A stretch of DNA of 36,946 nucleotides from Mariprofundus sp. (lineage in GTDB: Bacteria; Pseudomonadota; Zetaproteobacteria; Mariprofundales; Mariprofundaceae), in contig JAJFLE010000062.1 in assembly GCA_021772835.1 (NCBI GenBank), forward strand, positions 1 to 36,946, read 5' to 3'. The translations under genes and the position numbers were made by a program. Shown here one piece after another: positions 16,388 through 26,655 of the stretch (its first letter is position 1; each line of letters opens with the position of its first letter). Under the pieces are notes generated by a model. That model saw only the letters and a list, made by a program, of their open reading frames with translations, was not told where the DNA came from and did not search any database.

Positions 16388-16816
16388 ATGGAGGTCGTAA
16401 TGAAACATCTCATTCAAAAACACAATCCAATACTGAGGTTAACCGTTACTATCATCTGGTTCGTAGTCACAATCCTGATAAGCAACGCTGTTTATGCCGA
16501 TGAATCTGCAGGTTTCTGCGACTGCAGTATTTCTGTAGAGGAATCTAACGATGTGATTTGCCATGTTCCGCCGGGCAACCATCAGAATATGCATAGCATC
16601 CGCGTTGGAGCCCCTGCCATCCATGCTCATTTGGAGCATGGTGATATGCTTGGGCCATGCCCGGGTGATGAGGCTGAAGTAGAACGTGAGCATGAAGTCG
16701 CCCAGAGTCCTCCATCATGCGCTTGTGAAAATGACGTAACAGGCAACTGGTATCACGCTCCGACATCAATGTCCGCTGCTGAAGCACACAGCCTTCGCAG
16801 TGTATCCGGGCAATAA
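16388..16816 (+). CDS. Secreted Cys/His-rich protein with a CHVPPGN motif
   Basis: Encodes 142 residues from 16388 (AAAGGAGG 7 bases upstream), or 138 from an ATG at 16400, which also has a GGAGG. A signal peptide with a hydrophobic core (LTVTIIWFVVTILISNAVYA) ends near VYADES. The mature part has six cysteines: FCDC, ICHVPPGN, LGPCPGD and SCAC. The segment CHVPPGNHQNMHSI...AIHAHLEHGDMLGPC is a pattern I recognise from many uncharacterised secreted proteins of marine proteobacteria, usually as CHVPPGNPAN...AHLAHGD.LG.C; it is rich in Cys and His and may be a small metal-binding or disulfide-stabilised module. The function is unknown. It is transcribed away from the beta-oxidation operon and followed by a terminator. 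Confidence 0.75.
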   Translation: MEVVMKHLIQKHNPILRLTVTIIWFVVTILISNAVYADESAGFCDCSISVEESNDVICHVPPGNHQNMHSIRVGAPAIHAHLEHGDMLGPCPGDEAEVEREHEVAQSPPSCACENDVTGNWYHAPTSMSAAEAHSLRSVSGQ

Positions 16817-16832
16817 CGATCTAACTTGAACC

Positions 16833-16871
16833 AAGCTCACCTGCAAAGCATGTGAGCTTTTGTGTCTGTTT
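16833..16871 (+). terminator. Intrinsic terminator after the CHVPPGN protein
   Basis: Perfect 8-base stem AAGCTCAC (16833-16840) and GTGAGCTT (16852-16859) with an 11-base loop, followed by a T-rich tract to 16871. It separates this gene from the converging M50 pseudogene. Confidence 0.8.
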
Positions 16872-16873
16872 AA

Positions 16874-17529
16874 TTAAGGCAGGGCCCAATTGATCAGGAA
16901 GCCGGCACTGGCTGAAACCATAGGACCAATCACGACCTGAAAAAATCCCAGCATCAACAGTGCAATGACAATCATCATGCCATAAGGCTCAAGACGAGAT
17001 AACTGCCAGGCCAGTGGGCCGGGCAAAACACCCACGGCAATACGTCCACCATCCAGAGGCGGTAGAGGAAGAAGATTAAAAATACACAAAACCATATTGA
17101 TGATAATCGATGCCTGACACATCAGTGCCAATGGCTCTGCCGCCCACATCATGGAGGCTGGCATATTCACAGCTACCATGAGCAAGAAAGCCGAGGCAAT
17201 CGCTAACAACAAATTGGTAGCCGGTCCTGCCAGAGCCACCCAGATCATATCCCGTTTGGGATTATTAAGTTTCCTGAAATCAACAGGAACCGGTTTGGCA
17301 TAACCGAACAGAAACGGTGAACCAAGCACCACCAGCACCAGAGGAATCGCAATAGTGCCAATCGGATCGATATGTTTGATCGGATTCAGCGTCAGGCGCC
17401 CCATAAAACGCGCAGTATTATCGCCCAGCTTGTCGGCTACCCAGCCATGAGAACCTCGTGCAGGACAATAGCAAGCAGCACTGGCAACGCCCAGATGCTT
17501 ATCTTCTGTATGATTTCAGCAATATCCAC
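16874..17529 (-). pseudogene. Site-2-protease-like (M50) membrane metallopeptidase, frameshifted in the zinc motif
   Basis: Restoring one base gives about 218 residues. A GTG start at 17529 has a GAAGGAG site 5 bases upstream and reads VDIAEIIQKISIWALPVLL, then IVLHEV. The sequence GAGGTTCTCATGG (minus strand, about 17443-17455) then breaks the frame: one extra T would give HEVSHGWVADKLG, the expected HExxH active site. Without it translation stops five codons later. The second frame continues as an intact M50 protein (GRLTLNPIKHIDPIGT; third zinc ligand in NLLPLPPLDGGR; about 5 membrane helices). The remaining open frame at 16874-17404 lacks the catalytic histidines. Family members are intramembrane zinc proteases. 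A genuine one-base deletion and a sequencing error cannot be told apart here. Confidence 0.85.
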
Positions 17530-17780
17530 GTCCGCTCCTTCAATGGTATCCGATCAAGGCTTGTCAGAATAGCCGACAACAAATCATGCCTTCTGCTGCA
17601 GCTTAGTCTATCGGAAAATCATAAGACAAGCCCCCATTACCTGACTTTATGTATGGGAATGGCATCCTGTTAAGGCACGGGTTATGCTTAAAGTTTTAAT
17701 CCCGTTTAGTTGCTGGTCATAACCAGCTCGGAGCCATTCAACTGCTTGCATATGGCAACTATAGCTTTCTTGGAGGGACC
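17530..17780 (+). promoter_or_regulatory. Upstream region of the binding-protein/kinase operon
   Basis: No gene. Two potential stem-loops lie upstream of the lipoprotein start: ACGGG (17677-17681) with CCCGT (17701-17705), and GCTGGT (17712-17717) with ACCAGC (17722-17727) around a 4-base loop. A TTGGAGG ribosome site precedes the ATG at 17781. The promoters of this operon and of the divergent M50 gene must be here. Confidence 0.4.
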
Positions 17781-18773
17781 ATGAAAATACCATTCACCCT
17801 GTGGCTTTTAATGATAGTTAGTCTGCTTTTTGTAGGCTGCAGCAATGAACAGGTAAAAAATGATCCCAGTCAAGCTGAAGTAAAAATTGGCCGACTGATC
17901 TGCGGCGGACATCTGCCACTCGCCATTGTAGAAAATCTATATCAGGACGATTTGAGAACGTTTCGACTCAAAACAATTCAGAACCATGACTGGAACAGTG
18001 TAATCAATGACATGAAAAGCGGCAAGCTGGCCGGAACATTTATCTTGTCACCTCTAGCTATGGATATGATTCGCGAAGGGCTCCCTGCAAAAATTATCTT
18101 GATGGCTGATCGCAACGGCAATGGTTTTGTACTTGCCAAAAAATATAAAAGCATCACCGAATTAAATAGCTATCAAACAATAGTGGCAGTACCCCATATG
18201 TACTCGCAGCATCATATACTGCTGTATCTGGCGCTGAAGCAGCATGGCGTTGATCCCGAAAAGGTAAAAGTGGTCGGCATGCCACCGCGTGACATGATCA
18301 CTTCTCTTCAGCGTGGAGAAATTGACGGCTTTGTCGTCGGTGAACCGGAGGGGAATAAGGCCATTTCACTAGGTGTTGGCTGGATGGCCTCCATCTCACC
18401 GAAGATATGGAAAGACCATATGGATCATGTCTTTCTCGCATCGGATGCATTCATTCACGACCACCCGGATCAGGCTCAGGAGTTAATCTCAGCGCTGAAA
18501 AAAGGCGGCATGTACATTGAAAACAATCCGCACGAAGCAGCCGTCATGGGCGAAGATTATACCGGCTCGAATGCAGCCGTGTTTGAAAAGGTTTTGACCG
18601 ACCCGCCGGACTGGATTGATTACACCGACATGATACCATCAGATGAACGCGTACGTACTATGGCCGATATCATGGTTGAAATGGGTCTGTGGAAAGATAT
18701 CCCTGAAAATCTCAGCGGGTTCACCGATCAGCGATTTATTCTCAAAGCATCCGGCAAGTCATCTGGGGAATGA
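17781..18773 (+). CDS. Periplasmic substrate-binding lipoprotein (NrtA/SsuA/THI5-like), without a transporter
   Basis: Encodes 330 residues. The lipoprotein signal ends at Cys20 (LLFVGC; Phe at the -3 position is unusual but tolerated). The rest is a type II periplasmic-binding fold of the nitrate/sulfonate/thiamine-precursor group: KIGRLICGGHLPLAIVENL at the start, MKSGKLAGTFILSPLAMDMI, then VAVPHMYSQHHILLYLAL and LQRGEIDGFVVGEPEGNKA, the segments that form the ligand cleft. Normally such genes accompany an ATPase and permease; neither is present. A membrane hybrid kinase follows after 39 bases on the same strand. The binding protein therefore probably presents its ligand to the kinase rather than to a transporter. 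The ligand cannot be inferred; nitrate-, bicarbonate- or sulfonate-like anions are family precedents. Confidence 0.85.
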   Translation: MKIPFTLWLLMIVSLLFVGCSNEQVKNDPSQAEVKIGRLICGGHLPLAIVENLYQDDLRTFRLKTIQNHDWNSVINDMKSGKLAGTFILSPLAMDMIREGLPAKIILMADRNGNGFVLAKKYKSITELNSYQTIVAVPHMYSQHHILLYLALKQHGVDPEKVKVVGMPPRDMITSLQRGEIDGFVVGEPEGNKAISLGVGWMASISPKIWKDHMDHVFLASDAFIHDHPDQAQELISALKKGGMYIENNPHEAAVMGEDYTGSNAAVFEKVLTDPPDWIDYTDMIPSDERVRTMADIMVEMGLWKDIPENLSGFTDQRFILKASGKSSGE

Positions 18774-18812
18774 AACATTGAATCCCTCCCCTGCCTGCAA
18801 GGCGCTCTAACG

Positions 18813-21407
18813 TTGTTTTTCACAAAGAAAATCCCGCTGCGTGCAGCCTGGTATGGCCTGATCATTCTGGCTTCCCTGCTACCTGCTCTGGTTCTTTCAC
18901 CATGGCTGTCCCAGCAGGCACATGGTTTGCTGCTCGATCGAGCCATGTTAAACGAGGAACTGTTCCACAAAGAGATTGAAACGCACCTGTCGCTTGAAAC
19001 AGAACGCCTTGTATCAGTACTACTCAATAAGTCTGACCCAATTTCTTACTTCATGGAGACAGGTAATCAACGAGGCGTAATTCAGGCACTGATTGATAAG
19101 GTGAACCAGCGTGAAGCCATGATCAACACAACCGCGCTCTACGATCAGCATGCCAACATCGTGTTCTCCAGCCAGCAGGGCGAACATACCCCACCGATCA
19201 TTAACGAAGCTTCCCCAGCTTTTTCCATTCCCATGTTTGATCGCACATTTATCGGCTCTCCCGGTCTGTTATCAGACAAACATTTTGAATTCATTATTGC
19301 TGTTCCAATCAGGGCCGATGGCAACGTGATCGGTGTCTTGATCAGCTCGGTCAACATTGATGAGTTCTGGCAAAATATCCGCTCCAAAGTACCTGAACAT
19401 GATTCAAAGAGTTACCTTGTTGATGGTCGGGGCTCCCTGCTGACCCATTTGTCAGAAACAAAACATCAACAGGGGGACCTGCTGTCTGACAAAAAGATTG
19501 TGCGCTCTCTTCTTGCCGGAAGCGACTGGCACAAACCAGATGTGTATGAGGGCTTCGAAGGCCAGGATGTATTCGGCATTGGCACATTGATACGCGGTTT
19601 GCATTGGGGCCTTATTTCCGAGATTCCATCGAGCACCATCATTTCACCCATTATTTCCTCACTGACTGCACTGACTATTATTGTCGTGCTGTTGCATGTG
19701 ATGTTTGGACTTGTCAGCCTGATGTTCACCAAACGTCTTCTCAACCCGGTCTCAGATCTGGCCAGGGTGGTTAAACTGGCTATTCACGGGGATTACAGGC
19801 ATGAAGTCAGCCCGTCTTCCTATCGCGAAATAAATGATCTGAGTACATCGTTCAACACCATGATTCGAGAAATTGAGAGCCGGGAAGCCTCACTTAGAAA
19901 ACTATCCCTGGCCATTGAACATGCCGGCGAATCCATAATCATCACCAACCGTTCTGGTATCATCGAATATGTAAACCCTAGTTTTTCGCGCACTACCGGC
20001 TTCAGCAGCGAAGAAATCATTGGTAAATCACCAAGATTCTTCAACAGCGGCATGCAGTCCAAAACATTTCATAAACAGCTGTGGAGCAGTATTTTATCCG
20101 GCAACGGCTGGGAAGGTAAGCTCACCGACAGAAAAAAAGATGGTACCCTCTATCCAGTTTTGATGAATGTTGCTGCGATCCACGCTGGTGATGAAATCAC
20201 CCACTTTGTCGCCATACAACAGGATATGAGCAAACAGAATCAACTTGAAGAACAGCTGCGTCAGTCTCAAAAAATGGAATCACTCGGCACACTGGTAGGC
20301 GGCATTGCCCACGATTTCAATAATATCCTCGCTGGTATGACAGGTAATATGTACCTGATCAAAAAACAGGCTGCCGGTAACGACTTGATAATAGATAGAA
20401 TGAAAAAACTGGAGTTGCTGGCTTTTTCAGCAGCCAATATGATTTCTCAACTGCTTGCTTTTTCCCGTCAGGCACCCGTACAAATGAATACGATCTCTCT
20501 TACTTCTTTCATCCGGGAATCACTGGCACTGTCGAGCGCTAGCATATCTGAAGATATCGAGTTGACCATCGTTCAGGCAGAAGAACCGTTAGCCGTTCTC
20601 GGTGATCCGACTCAACTGCAACAGATACTGATGAACCTGCTGATTAACGCCCGTGATGCAGTTGAGCATGCTGAAGATCCGAAGATATCAGTGACCGTAC
20701 AGAGTGTGCCAGCTAGCCGAAAGTTTCTGAAGCGGCATAACGAACTCACATCCAATAGCTATGCCCGTATCACCGTAAGAGACAACGGTATGGGAATCTC
20801 AGATGAAAATATGAAAAACATTTTCGAGCCCTTTTTCACCACCAAGAATGTCGGCAAGGGTAGCGGGCTCGGCCTGTCCATGGTGTTTGGTGCCATGCAA
20901 ACCCATGGCGGTGTGATCGAAGTAGAAAGCAAACCCGGTATTGGTACAGCATTTCATCTCTATTTTCCTGCCCGGGATGCAGCAGAGGTCTCCGATACAC
21001 ATCAACATGTGGAAGAAACAGATGGGCATGGTGAACTGATTCTGCTGGTCGATGATGAAGCGCAATTACTTGAAACCAACAAAGAAGTTCTCAAAACCTT
21101 GGGTTACACCGTTTTGGAGGCAAGCGATGGCAGAGAAGGCATCGACATTTTTAAGCTGCATAGCACTGAAATCCAACTTGTACTCACGGATATAGTGATG
21201 CCAGGCATTGGCGGTATTGCTTTAGCAGAAGAGATTCGCCGTATAAATGCGAATGTCCCCATCATTTTTACAACCGGTTATGACAAAGAGCAGGTGCTAC
21301 CCAAACAGTCTATAGAAAACGCGCTGGTTCTAAGCAAGCCGTTGGATGTTCAGGAACTCAGCAAGCATTTAAGCAAGCTGCTATCAACAGATGATCGACA
21401 AAAGTGA
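18813..21407 (+). CDS. Hybrid sensor histidine kinase: Cache, HAMP, PAS, HisKA, ATPase, receiver
   Basis: Encodes 864 residues, starting at a TTG codon. An in-frame stop lies 30-35 bases upstream, and the next ATG would remove the first membrane helix, so TTG is the best start. Order: helix 1 (about 11-32), extracytoplasmic double-Cache-like sensor (about 40-280), helix 2 (about 283-305), HAMP (LLNPVSDLARVVKLAI), PAS (EHAGESIIITNRSGIIEYVN) with a PAC tail, HisKA with H500 in GGIAHDFNNIL, ATPase (NLLINARDAV; DNGMGIS; GLGLSMVFG), receiver (about 745-860) with acceptor D793 in VLTDIVMP. All catalytic residues are present. The receiver is C-terminal and no output regulator is adjacent, so the next phosphorelay protein is elsewhere. 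The upstream binding lipoprotein is the likely signal donor. Confidence 0.93.
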   Translation: MFFTKKIPLRAAWYGLIILASLLPALVLSPWLSQQAHGLLLDRAMLNEELFHKEIETHLSLETERLVSVLLNKSDPISYFMETGNQRGVIQALIDKVNQREAMINTTALYDQHANIVFSSQQGEHTPPIINEASPAFSIPMFDRTFIGSPGLLSDKHFEFIIAVPIRADGNVIGVLISSVNIDEFWQNIRSKVPEHDSKSYLVDGRGSLLTHLSETKHQQGDLLSDKKIVRSLLAGSDWHKPDVYEGFEGQDVFGIGTLIRGLHWGLISEIPSSTIISPIISSLTALTIIVVLLHVMFGLVSLMFTKRLLNPVSDLARVVKLAIHGDYRHEVSPSSYREINDLSTSFNTMIREIESREASLRKLSLAIEHAGESIIITNRSGIIEYVNPSFSRTTGFSSEEIIGKSPRFFNSGMQSKTFHKQLWSSILSGNGWEGKLTDRKKDGTLYPVLMNVAAIHAGDEITHFVAIQQDMSKQNQLEEQLRQSQKMESLGTLVGGIAHDFNNILAGMTGNMYLIKKQAAGNDLIIDRMKKLELLAFSAANMISQLLAFSRQAPVQMNTISLTSFIRESLALSSASISEDIELTIVQAEEPLAVLGDPTQLQQILMNLLINARDAVEHAEDPKISVTVQSVPASRKFLKRHNELTSNSYARITVRDNGMGISDENMKNIFEPFFTTKNVGKGSGLGLSMVFGAMQTHGGVIEVESKPGIGTAFHLYFPARDAAEVSDTHQHVEETDGHGELILLVDDEAQLLETNKEVLKTLGYTVLEASDGREGIDIFKLHSTEIQLVLTDIVMPGIGGIALAEEIRRINANVPIIFTTGYDKEQVLPKQSIENALVLSKPLDVQELSKHLSKLLSTDDRQK

Positions 21408-21477
21408 TCGTTATACCCTGCCGGTTTAACTTTACTACAGCCGCGTAGTTGATCATGCTTTTCTGCAACGGATAACC

Positions 21478-22152
21478 ATGACACTACTTGCACGATTAAT
21501 GACCTTCGCCCTGTTAACAGCACTTGCCTGGCTTGCCTGGCAGGCGCCTGCTTCTGCGCCTGAACCGCGCATCGTGCGCGCAACGATTCCGGATAAACCT
21601 CACGGTGGTCAACAACAGGCAGAGGCCTCGGCTGATAGCACGTGGCGCGTGCTTACCCGACGTGTTGTATCCAGGGCTGCCGTCACATCACTAAGCCGTC
21701 GTCTGGAGAGTATGGGGCTAGCAGCATCTATCATCGAGAAAGAGGAAGATGTCACCATGCATGCCTTTGACGATGCCATCTTGTTTAAATCCAGTGCGCA
21801 GGCATGGGAAGCCAGTCGCATCTGGAAATCACACGATATTGAATCTACGGTTATTAATGCAGAAGAAGCTGGTGTATATCTGGTCGGGCTCGGGCGTTTT
21901 TTTCAGGCCAAATATGCCGAAGGTATGCAGCTACGACTGGAGCACACAGGCCGGAAATACCGCTACCAGAAACGCACCGTGCCGATTCCAAGCTGGCGTT
22001 TCACTTTTCCCAAAAGCGACAAACAGCAGGCACAAGCCCTGTGGGAGAAGTTGCATGCTACAGGTGTAATCATGCCGGTATTGATGCCTGAGTCACAATT
22101 TCAGAAATTATACGGAACCCTCAATGCTCAAGATTCCAACGAGGCCAACTGA
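21478..22152 (+). CDS. Membrane-anchored protein with SPOR-like repeats, unknown function
   Basis: Encodes 224 residues. A hydrophobic N-terminus (LMTFALLTALAWLAWQ, about 7-22) is a signal anchor. After a short polar linker there seem to be two alpha/beta units, about 55-140 and 140-215: each has a hydrophobic strand, a helix with an A/R-rich face, and a terminal strand (VYLVGLGRFF; VIMPVLMPES). Strand-helix-strand units after one membrane anchor recall SPOR domains, which bind denuded peptidoglycan, but no clear consensus is visible and I offer this only as a resemblance. It lies 70 bases after the hybrid kinase on the same strand and could be co-transcribed. It ends 3 bases from the converging carA. 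Confidence 0.6.
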   Translation: MTLLARLMTFALLTALAWLAWQAPASAPEPRIVRATIPDKPHGGQQQAEASADSTWRVLTRRVVSRAAVTSLSRRLESMGLAASIIEKEEDVTMHAFDDAILFKSSAQAWEASRIWKSHDIESTVINAEEAGVYLVGLGRFFQAKYAEGMQLRLEHTGRKYRYQKRTVPIPSWRFTFPKSDKQQAQALWEKLHATGVIMPVLMPESQFQKLYGTLNAQDSNEAN

Positions 22153-22155
22153 AAT

Positions 22156-23274
22156 TCAGATCCTGAGAAGATCGGCGAAACGGTCGAACAGGTAGTCTGC
22201 ATCCTGCGGACCCGGACTTGCTTCCGGATGATACTGAACCGAGAAGATTGGTTTACCTTTCACACATAAGCCTTCAACCGTGCCATCGAACAATGAACGG
22301 TGAGTGATTTCAACAAAATCAGGAACGTTATCATCTGCAACAGCAAAACCATGATTCTGACTGGTAATTTCAATCTTGCCTGTGGTCAGGTCTTTAACCG
22401 GGTGGTTGCCACCACGATGACCGAACTTCAGTTTAAATGTGGAAAGTCCAAGTGCCTGAGATAACAGCTGATGGCCCATGCAAATGCCAAATATTGGCAC
22501 ACCGGAATCAAGCAGTTCACGAATGGCATCCACCGCATAACCGACAGCTGCCGGGTCACCCGGACCATTGGAGAGGAAAATGCCATCAGGCTTATTCGCC
22601 AGAACTTCGGCGGCTGTTGTTGAAGCAGGTACAATGCTTACATTCAAACCACGGTCAGTGAGTTTGCGGAAAATATTATTTTTGCAGCCAAAATCGAAAG
22701 CAACCACGTGTTTGTCGGACTCAGGTTGATTGAATGCAGCAGCATCCAGATCATAGCTGCCACCCCGCTGCCACTGTTCCTGATTCTTTCGGCTGACCTG
22801 GCCGACCAGATCGCGTCCTTCCAGCCCCTGCCAGGCGCGGGCCATGGCTATTGCATCGTCTTCGCACATACCATCAGATGCAATAACACCGTTCTGAGCG
22901 CCATTGTCGCGCAAATGACGCACCAGAGCACGTGTATCGATATCAGCAATACCAACAACATTATTGTCAGTCAGCCATGACGTCAGGTCATTCTCAGCAC
23001 GGTAGTTGGATGTAATCCGTGCAGGTGCACGTACAATGCAGCCGCGTACTGAAATGGAATCGGACTCCATATCGGTTTCATTGACGCCGACATTGCCTAT
23101 ATGTGGATAGGTAAAGGTGATAATCTGATCTGTATAGGATGGATCGGTAAGGATTTCCTGATATCCGGTCAGGGAGGTATTAAAACAGACTTCACCTACC
23201 GTATTGCCGATAGCACCAAATGCCTCGCCTCTGAAAATACGGCCATCCGCCAGTGCCAAAATCGCTTTCGCCAT
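22156..23274 (-). CDS. carA: Carbamoyl-phosphate synthase small (glutaminase) subunit
   Basis: Encodes 372 residues. CarA hydrolyses glutamine and passes ammonia to CarB for carbamoyl phosphate, feeding arginine and pyrimidine synthesis. The N-terminal domain shows [20 protein letters not shown], typical of CarA. The class I amidotransferase domain has nucleophile C265 in [10 protein letters not shown] and the His-Glu pair in [18 protein letters not shown] is also diagnostic. carB does not follow; the next gene is a converging unrelated one. The gene lies 84 bases downstream of the SNF2 helicase gene on the same strand and may be read from the same transcript or from a promoter in 23275-23358. 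Confidence 0.96.
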   Translation of the reverse strand: MAKAILALADGRIFRGEAFGAIGNTVGEVCFNTSLTGYQEILTDPSYTDQIITFTYPHIGNVGVNETDMESDSISVRGCIVRAPARITSNYRAENDLTSWLTDNNVVGIADIDTRALVRHLRDNGAQNGVIASDGMCEDDAIAMARAWQGLEGRDLVGQVSRKNQEQWQRGGSYDLDAAAFNQPESDKHVVAFDFGCKNNIFRKLTDRGLNVSIVPASTTAAEVLANKPDGIFLSNGPGDPAAVGYAVDAIRELLDSGVPIFGICMGHQLLSQALGLSTFKLKFGHRGGNHPVKDLTTGKIEITSQNHGFAVADDNVPDFVEITHRSLFDGTVEGLCVKGKPIFSVQYHPEASPGPQDADYLFDRFADLLRI

Positions 23275-23358
23275 ACTACGACCACCTCACAGTTATAACG
23301 CGCCGCAGAGTACGTAATTGCTCGTACAAAGTCGAGTTAGTTTCGACATTTTGTTTCG

Positions 23359-26300
23359 TCATGCCAGCGGCTTGAACAAGCCATCAATATCCTCAGCTGT
23401 CCACAACGGTGACTTGGCAGCACCCTTGTTGTAAATGCCGTTGGCCATATCACGTTTGCGATCCTGTAGTTCGAGGATCTTCTCCTCGACAGTCCCTTCG
23501 GTGATCAGTTTGTATACAAACACAGCCTTATCTTGTCCGATTCGGTGAGCACGATCCGTCGCCTGTGCCTCTGCAGCCGGATTCCACCACGGATCGTAAT
23601 GGATGACGGTATCTGCAGCCGTCAGGTTCAGGCCAACGCCTCCTGCTTTCAGACTGATCAGGAACAGTGGAACTTCTTCATTCTGGAATTTCTCAATCGG
23701 CGTTTCACGATCCTTGGTTTGACCGGTCAGTTTCACATAATTGATATTCAACCGCTGCATCTCTTTCTCAATCAACGACAACATGGACGTGAACTGAGAA
23801 AACAGCAACACACGACGTCCTTCCTCAATCATTTCAGGCAACATATCAAGTAACATCTCAAGCTTGGCTGAAGCAGGCGGCTCACCCTTCAGGCCGTTCA
23901 TCAACCTCGGATCACAACAGACTTGTCGCATTTTAAGCAATGCATCAAGCACAACAATCTGGCTCTGCGCCAATCCCATTGATGTCACCGCATCACGCAC
24001 ACGCTTCTGCATGGCAAGGCGCACACTTTCATACAGTTCACGCTGTTTATCCTCAAGTTCAATACTGCGAATAATTTCCGTTTTGGCAGGCAACTCGAGT
24101 GCGACCTCTTCCTTGGAGCGCCTGAGCAAAAACGGCCTGATACGCGTATTCAATGCTTCCTGACGCGCCTCATCAGCCTCTATCTCAATAGGTTTGCGGA
24201 ACATACGGGTGAAACCGCGCTGATCAAACAAGTATCCCGGCATAAGAAAATCAAACTGTGCCCATAATTCGCCCAGATGATTCTCCATCGGTGTGCCTGT
24301 CATGCAGAGCTTATGTTCAGCATGCAGTTTACGCACCAGTTGCGAGGCCTTAGCGCGAGGATTCTTGATGTACTGCGCCTCATCAAGAATCAGCAGATGC
24401 CAGGGTTGCTGCACAAGCACATCAAAATCACGTGCCAGCAGTGGATAGGTGGTCAACACCAGATCGTAGCTGGCCAGTGTTTCAAAGTGCTGAGCACGTG
24501 TCGGCCCATGCACCACCAGAACCTTCAGATCAGGCGTGAATTTTGCAGCCTCACGACGCCAGTTGTGCATAAGACTGGTCGGAGCAATCACCAGAGCAGG
24601 GTGATTCAATCTTCCCTCTTCCTTCTCTTTCAGAACGTGGGCCAGAGCCTGTACGGTTTTACCAAGCCCCATGTCATCAGCCAGAATACCCGCCAGTTTC
24701 ATTTGCAGCAAAAACTGCATCCAGCTTAAACCTTCACGCTGATAATCACGCAACTCAGCTTTTAATCCCTTTGGCGGCTCACAAACCGGCACCGTGGTGA
24801 TATCAGCCAGCGCCCGCATATGCTGCAGCCAGGCACTGCTGCTGATCTGCACATGTGTATCCGACTGACTTAAACTCTCTTCCAGTGCCAGCATCTGCGG
24901 TGCGCTAAGTACGGGTTTTTCCGTGGCGCCACTGGCAAACACATCAAGCATAAAGTGCAAAATACTGGCAATCATTTCTCCAGGTGCTGACAGCAGGCGC
25001 CCATCTGCCAGGGGCAGTGGCACACTCTTCTTCTCTTTAATGGCCGCCAGCGACTGCTTCTTGAGCAGATCAGGGTGAGATCCTACCCAGTTGGCGAGCG
25101 CTGCAATCAGATCCACTTCTTCGCCATCATCCAGCGTGACCATGAAACTTGCCTGCCCCATCAGACCGGAATCTGAAGCGCCGGATGAACTGCTTTCACC
25201 CAGATTCAATTGCCAGGCCGTGGCCTGCGCCACCTTGAAAGAGAAGTTATCATTGATGTCGATAAGGAAGCCGCCCTCCTTGAGAATAGGCACTTCGTAC
25301 AACACCCACTCGGGCCAGTAATCTTCATCCTCAAGCGTAAACATCTGCTGCTCGAAATCGAACAACTCAGCCAGCTTATCTTCCAGCATAGGATACAGTC
25401 CGGCAGTGGCAAGTGCAGCGACTGCCGCTGATTCGGTTGCCAGATCACGTTTGTAATCAATCACCTTATCGCCGCGAATCACACGAGTTGATCTGGAGTC
25501 CGGTCTATAAGGCACCTGTTTGCCATCATAATCAAACCACAGCTCAACCAAATGACATTGATCAGGCGTACGATAACCCCATCGCTGCGACAGCTTCTTG
25601 GAGCTCAGCTTTATCAATGGGATCGGTTTTACTTCCCGGAAATCATGTTTCAGCTGCACAGGCCCCGGCACATTATCCGGCAGTTGATGATTAACGGCAT
25701 CAACCACTTCATCCGAGCAATCCAGTTCAACTGCAGGAATATTGAGCAGAATTTCCGCAACATCGGCAGGCTGGCCGGTCTCCACCACACCTGCCATTGC
25801 CTGTGCGATATCGATATACCATGGCGGTGATGTCGGTATGACCTTCTCATCAAGCTGCAATTGCAGGCTCAGGTGCTGATCGCCGCGGCTGTTGAGCTGC
25901 CACTGCCAGCTACCGCTGCGTTTATCACTGCGCTTTAATGCAGGGTTATCTTTACTCTGCCAATGGCAACGCCCGCTTGCCATGATGCGTTTGAGAATAC
26001 GCAAACCTTCCGGACCTTTGATTCGGTAGCCGCGCAACGAGGACAAGGAACGATCCGTTGCCACATCTCTGAGGATTTTCTCATCTGCCGACAACACATA
26101 TTGCGGCACCGGATAATTGAGAATATTAGTCGCATCGTAGCTGACATCTTTGCCGTAACCACCTGACTTCAAAAGTCGTGCAGATAGAAAGCGCAGACGC
26201 ACATCCTGATCACCATCGGGTTCCAGAATATAAAGCAGGCGCTGTTTAATGCTGCTCGGATACTCATCAGCAGGGCCCGAGCCATCTTTGACATTCTCCA

Positions 26301-26655
26301 GTGCGCCCAGCCACTGACCGAAGGCAAATGGAGGTGGTGCAGCTACAGTCTCTTCCTCATCCACTTCATCCTGTTCTTCCATCCACGCATACAGCGTTGC
26401 CGCTACATGCTTGCAGTCGACAGACATCGGGCAGGAACACGAGTTGCTGATGCTTTCATCGTCGAGAAATGTGACCTCCACCTGCAGGGGAAGACGATCC
26501 TCGCCCCTGACATTAGCCAACAACTGATCCTTCTTTTCATCAAATTCAAGATCATTGACTCTACCCTGCTCGAACAGCTCATAGCCTTTATCGGCCGCTG
26601 TAGCGTCCAGCCACTGCTCAATCAGTTTGTCGTTTAACACAGGTGTATCAGTCAT
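23359..26655 (-). CDS. SWIM-domain SNF2/Swi2 family helicase
   Basis: Encodes 1098 residues. An N-terminal SWIM zinc finger, [15 protein letters not shown] (about 71-85), gives the CxC...CxH ligands. A long middle region of about 500 residues is unassigned. The SNF2 ATPase core starts near 630: motif [10 protein letters not shown] (K666), motif [13 protein letters not shown] (DEAQ instead of DEAH, usual in bacterial members), motif [11 protein letters not shown], motif [16 protein letters not shown] and motif [12 protein letters not shown]. Such bacterial SNF2 proteins (HepA/RapA-like superfamily, but with SWIM) move along double-stranded DNA using ATP; their targets are mostly unknown. Its start overlaps the end of uvrB by 8 bases, pointing to a link with DNA repair or transcription-coupled processes. 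Confidence 0.92.
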   Translation of the reverse strand: MTDTPVLNDKLIEQWLDATAADKGYELFEQGRVNDLEFDEKKDQLLANVRGEDRLPLQVEVTFLDDESISNSCSCPMSVDCKHVAATLYAWMEEQDEVDEEETVAAPPPFAFGQWLGALENVKDGSGPADEYPSSIKQRLLYILEPDGDQDVRLRFLSARLLKSGGYGKDVSYDATNILNYPVPQYVLSADEKILRDVATDRSLSSLRGYRIKGPEGLRILKRIMASGRCHWQSKDNPALKRSDKRSGSWQWQLNSRGDQHLSLQLQLDEKVIPTSPPWYIDIAQAMAGVVETGQPADVAEILLNIPAVELDCSDEVVDAVNHQLPDNVPGPVQLKHDFREVKPIPLIKLSSKKLSQRWGYRTPDQCHLVELWFDYDGKQVPYRPDSRSTRVIRGDKVIDYKRDLATESAAVAALATAGLYPMLEDKLAELFDFEQQMFTLEDEDYWPEWVLYEVPILKEGGFLIDINDNFSFKVAQATAWQLNLGESSSSGASDSGLMGQASFMVTLDDGEEVDLIAALANWVGSHPDLLKKQSLAAIKEKKSVPLPLADGRLLSAPGEMIASILHFMLDVFASGATEKPVLSAPQMLALEESLSQSDTHVQISSSAWLQHMRALADITTVPVCEPPKGLKAELRDYQREGLSWMQFLLQMKLAGILADDMGLGKTVQALAHVLKEKEEGRLNHPALVIAPTSLMHNWRREAAKFTPDLKVLVVHGPTRAQHFETLASYDLVLTTYPLLARDFDVLVQQPWHLLILDEAQYIKNPRAKASQLVRKLHAEHKLCMTGTPMENHLGELWAQFDFLMPGYLFDQRGFTRMFRKPIEIEADEARQEALNTRIRPFLLRRSKEEVALELPAKTEIIRSIELEDKQRELYESVRLAMQKRVRDAVTSMGLAQSQIVVLDALLKMRQVCCDPRLMNGLKGEPPASAKLEMLLDMLPEMIEEGRRVLLFSQFTSMLSLIEKEMQRLNINYVKLTGQTKDRETPIEKFQNEEVPLFLISLKAGGVGLNLTAADTVIHYDPWWNPAAEAQATDRAHRIGQDKAVFVYKLITEGTVEEKILELQDRKRDMANGIYNKGAAKSPLWTAEDIDGLFKPLA

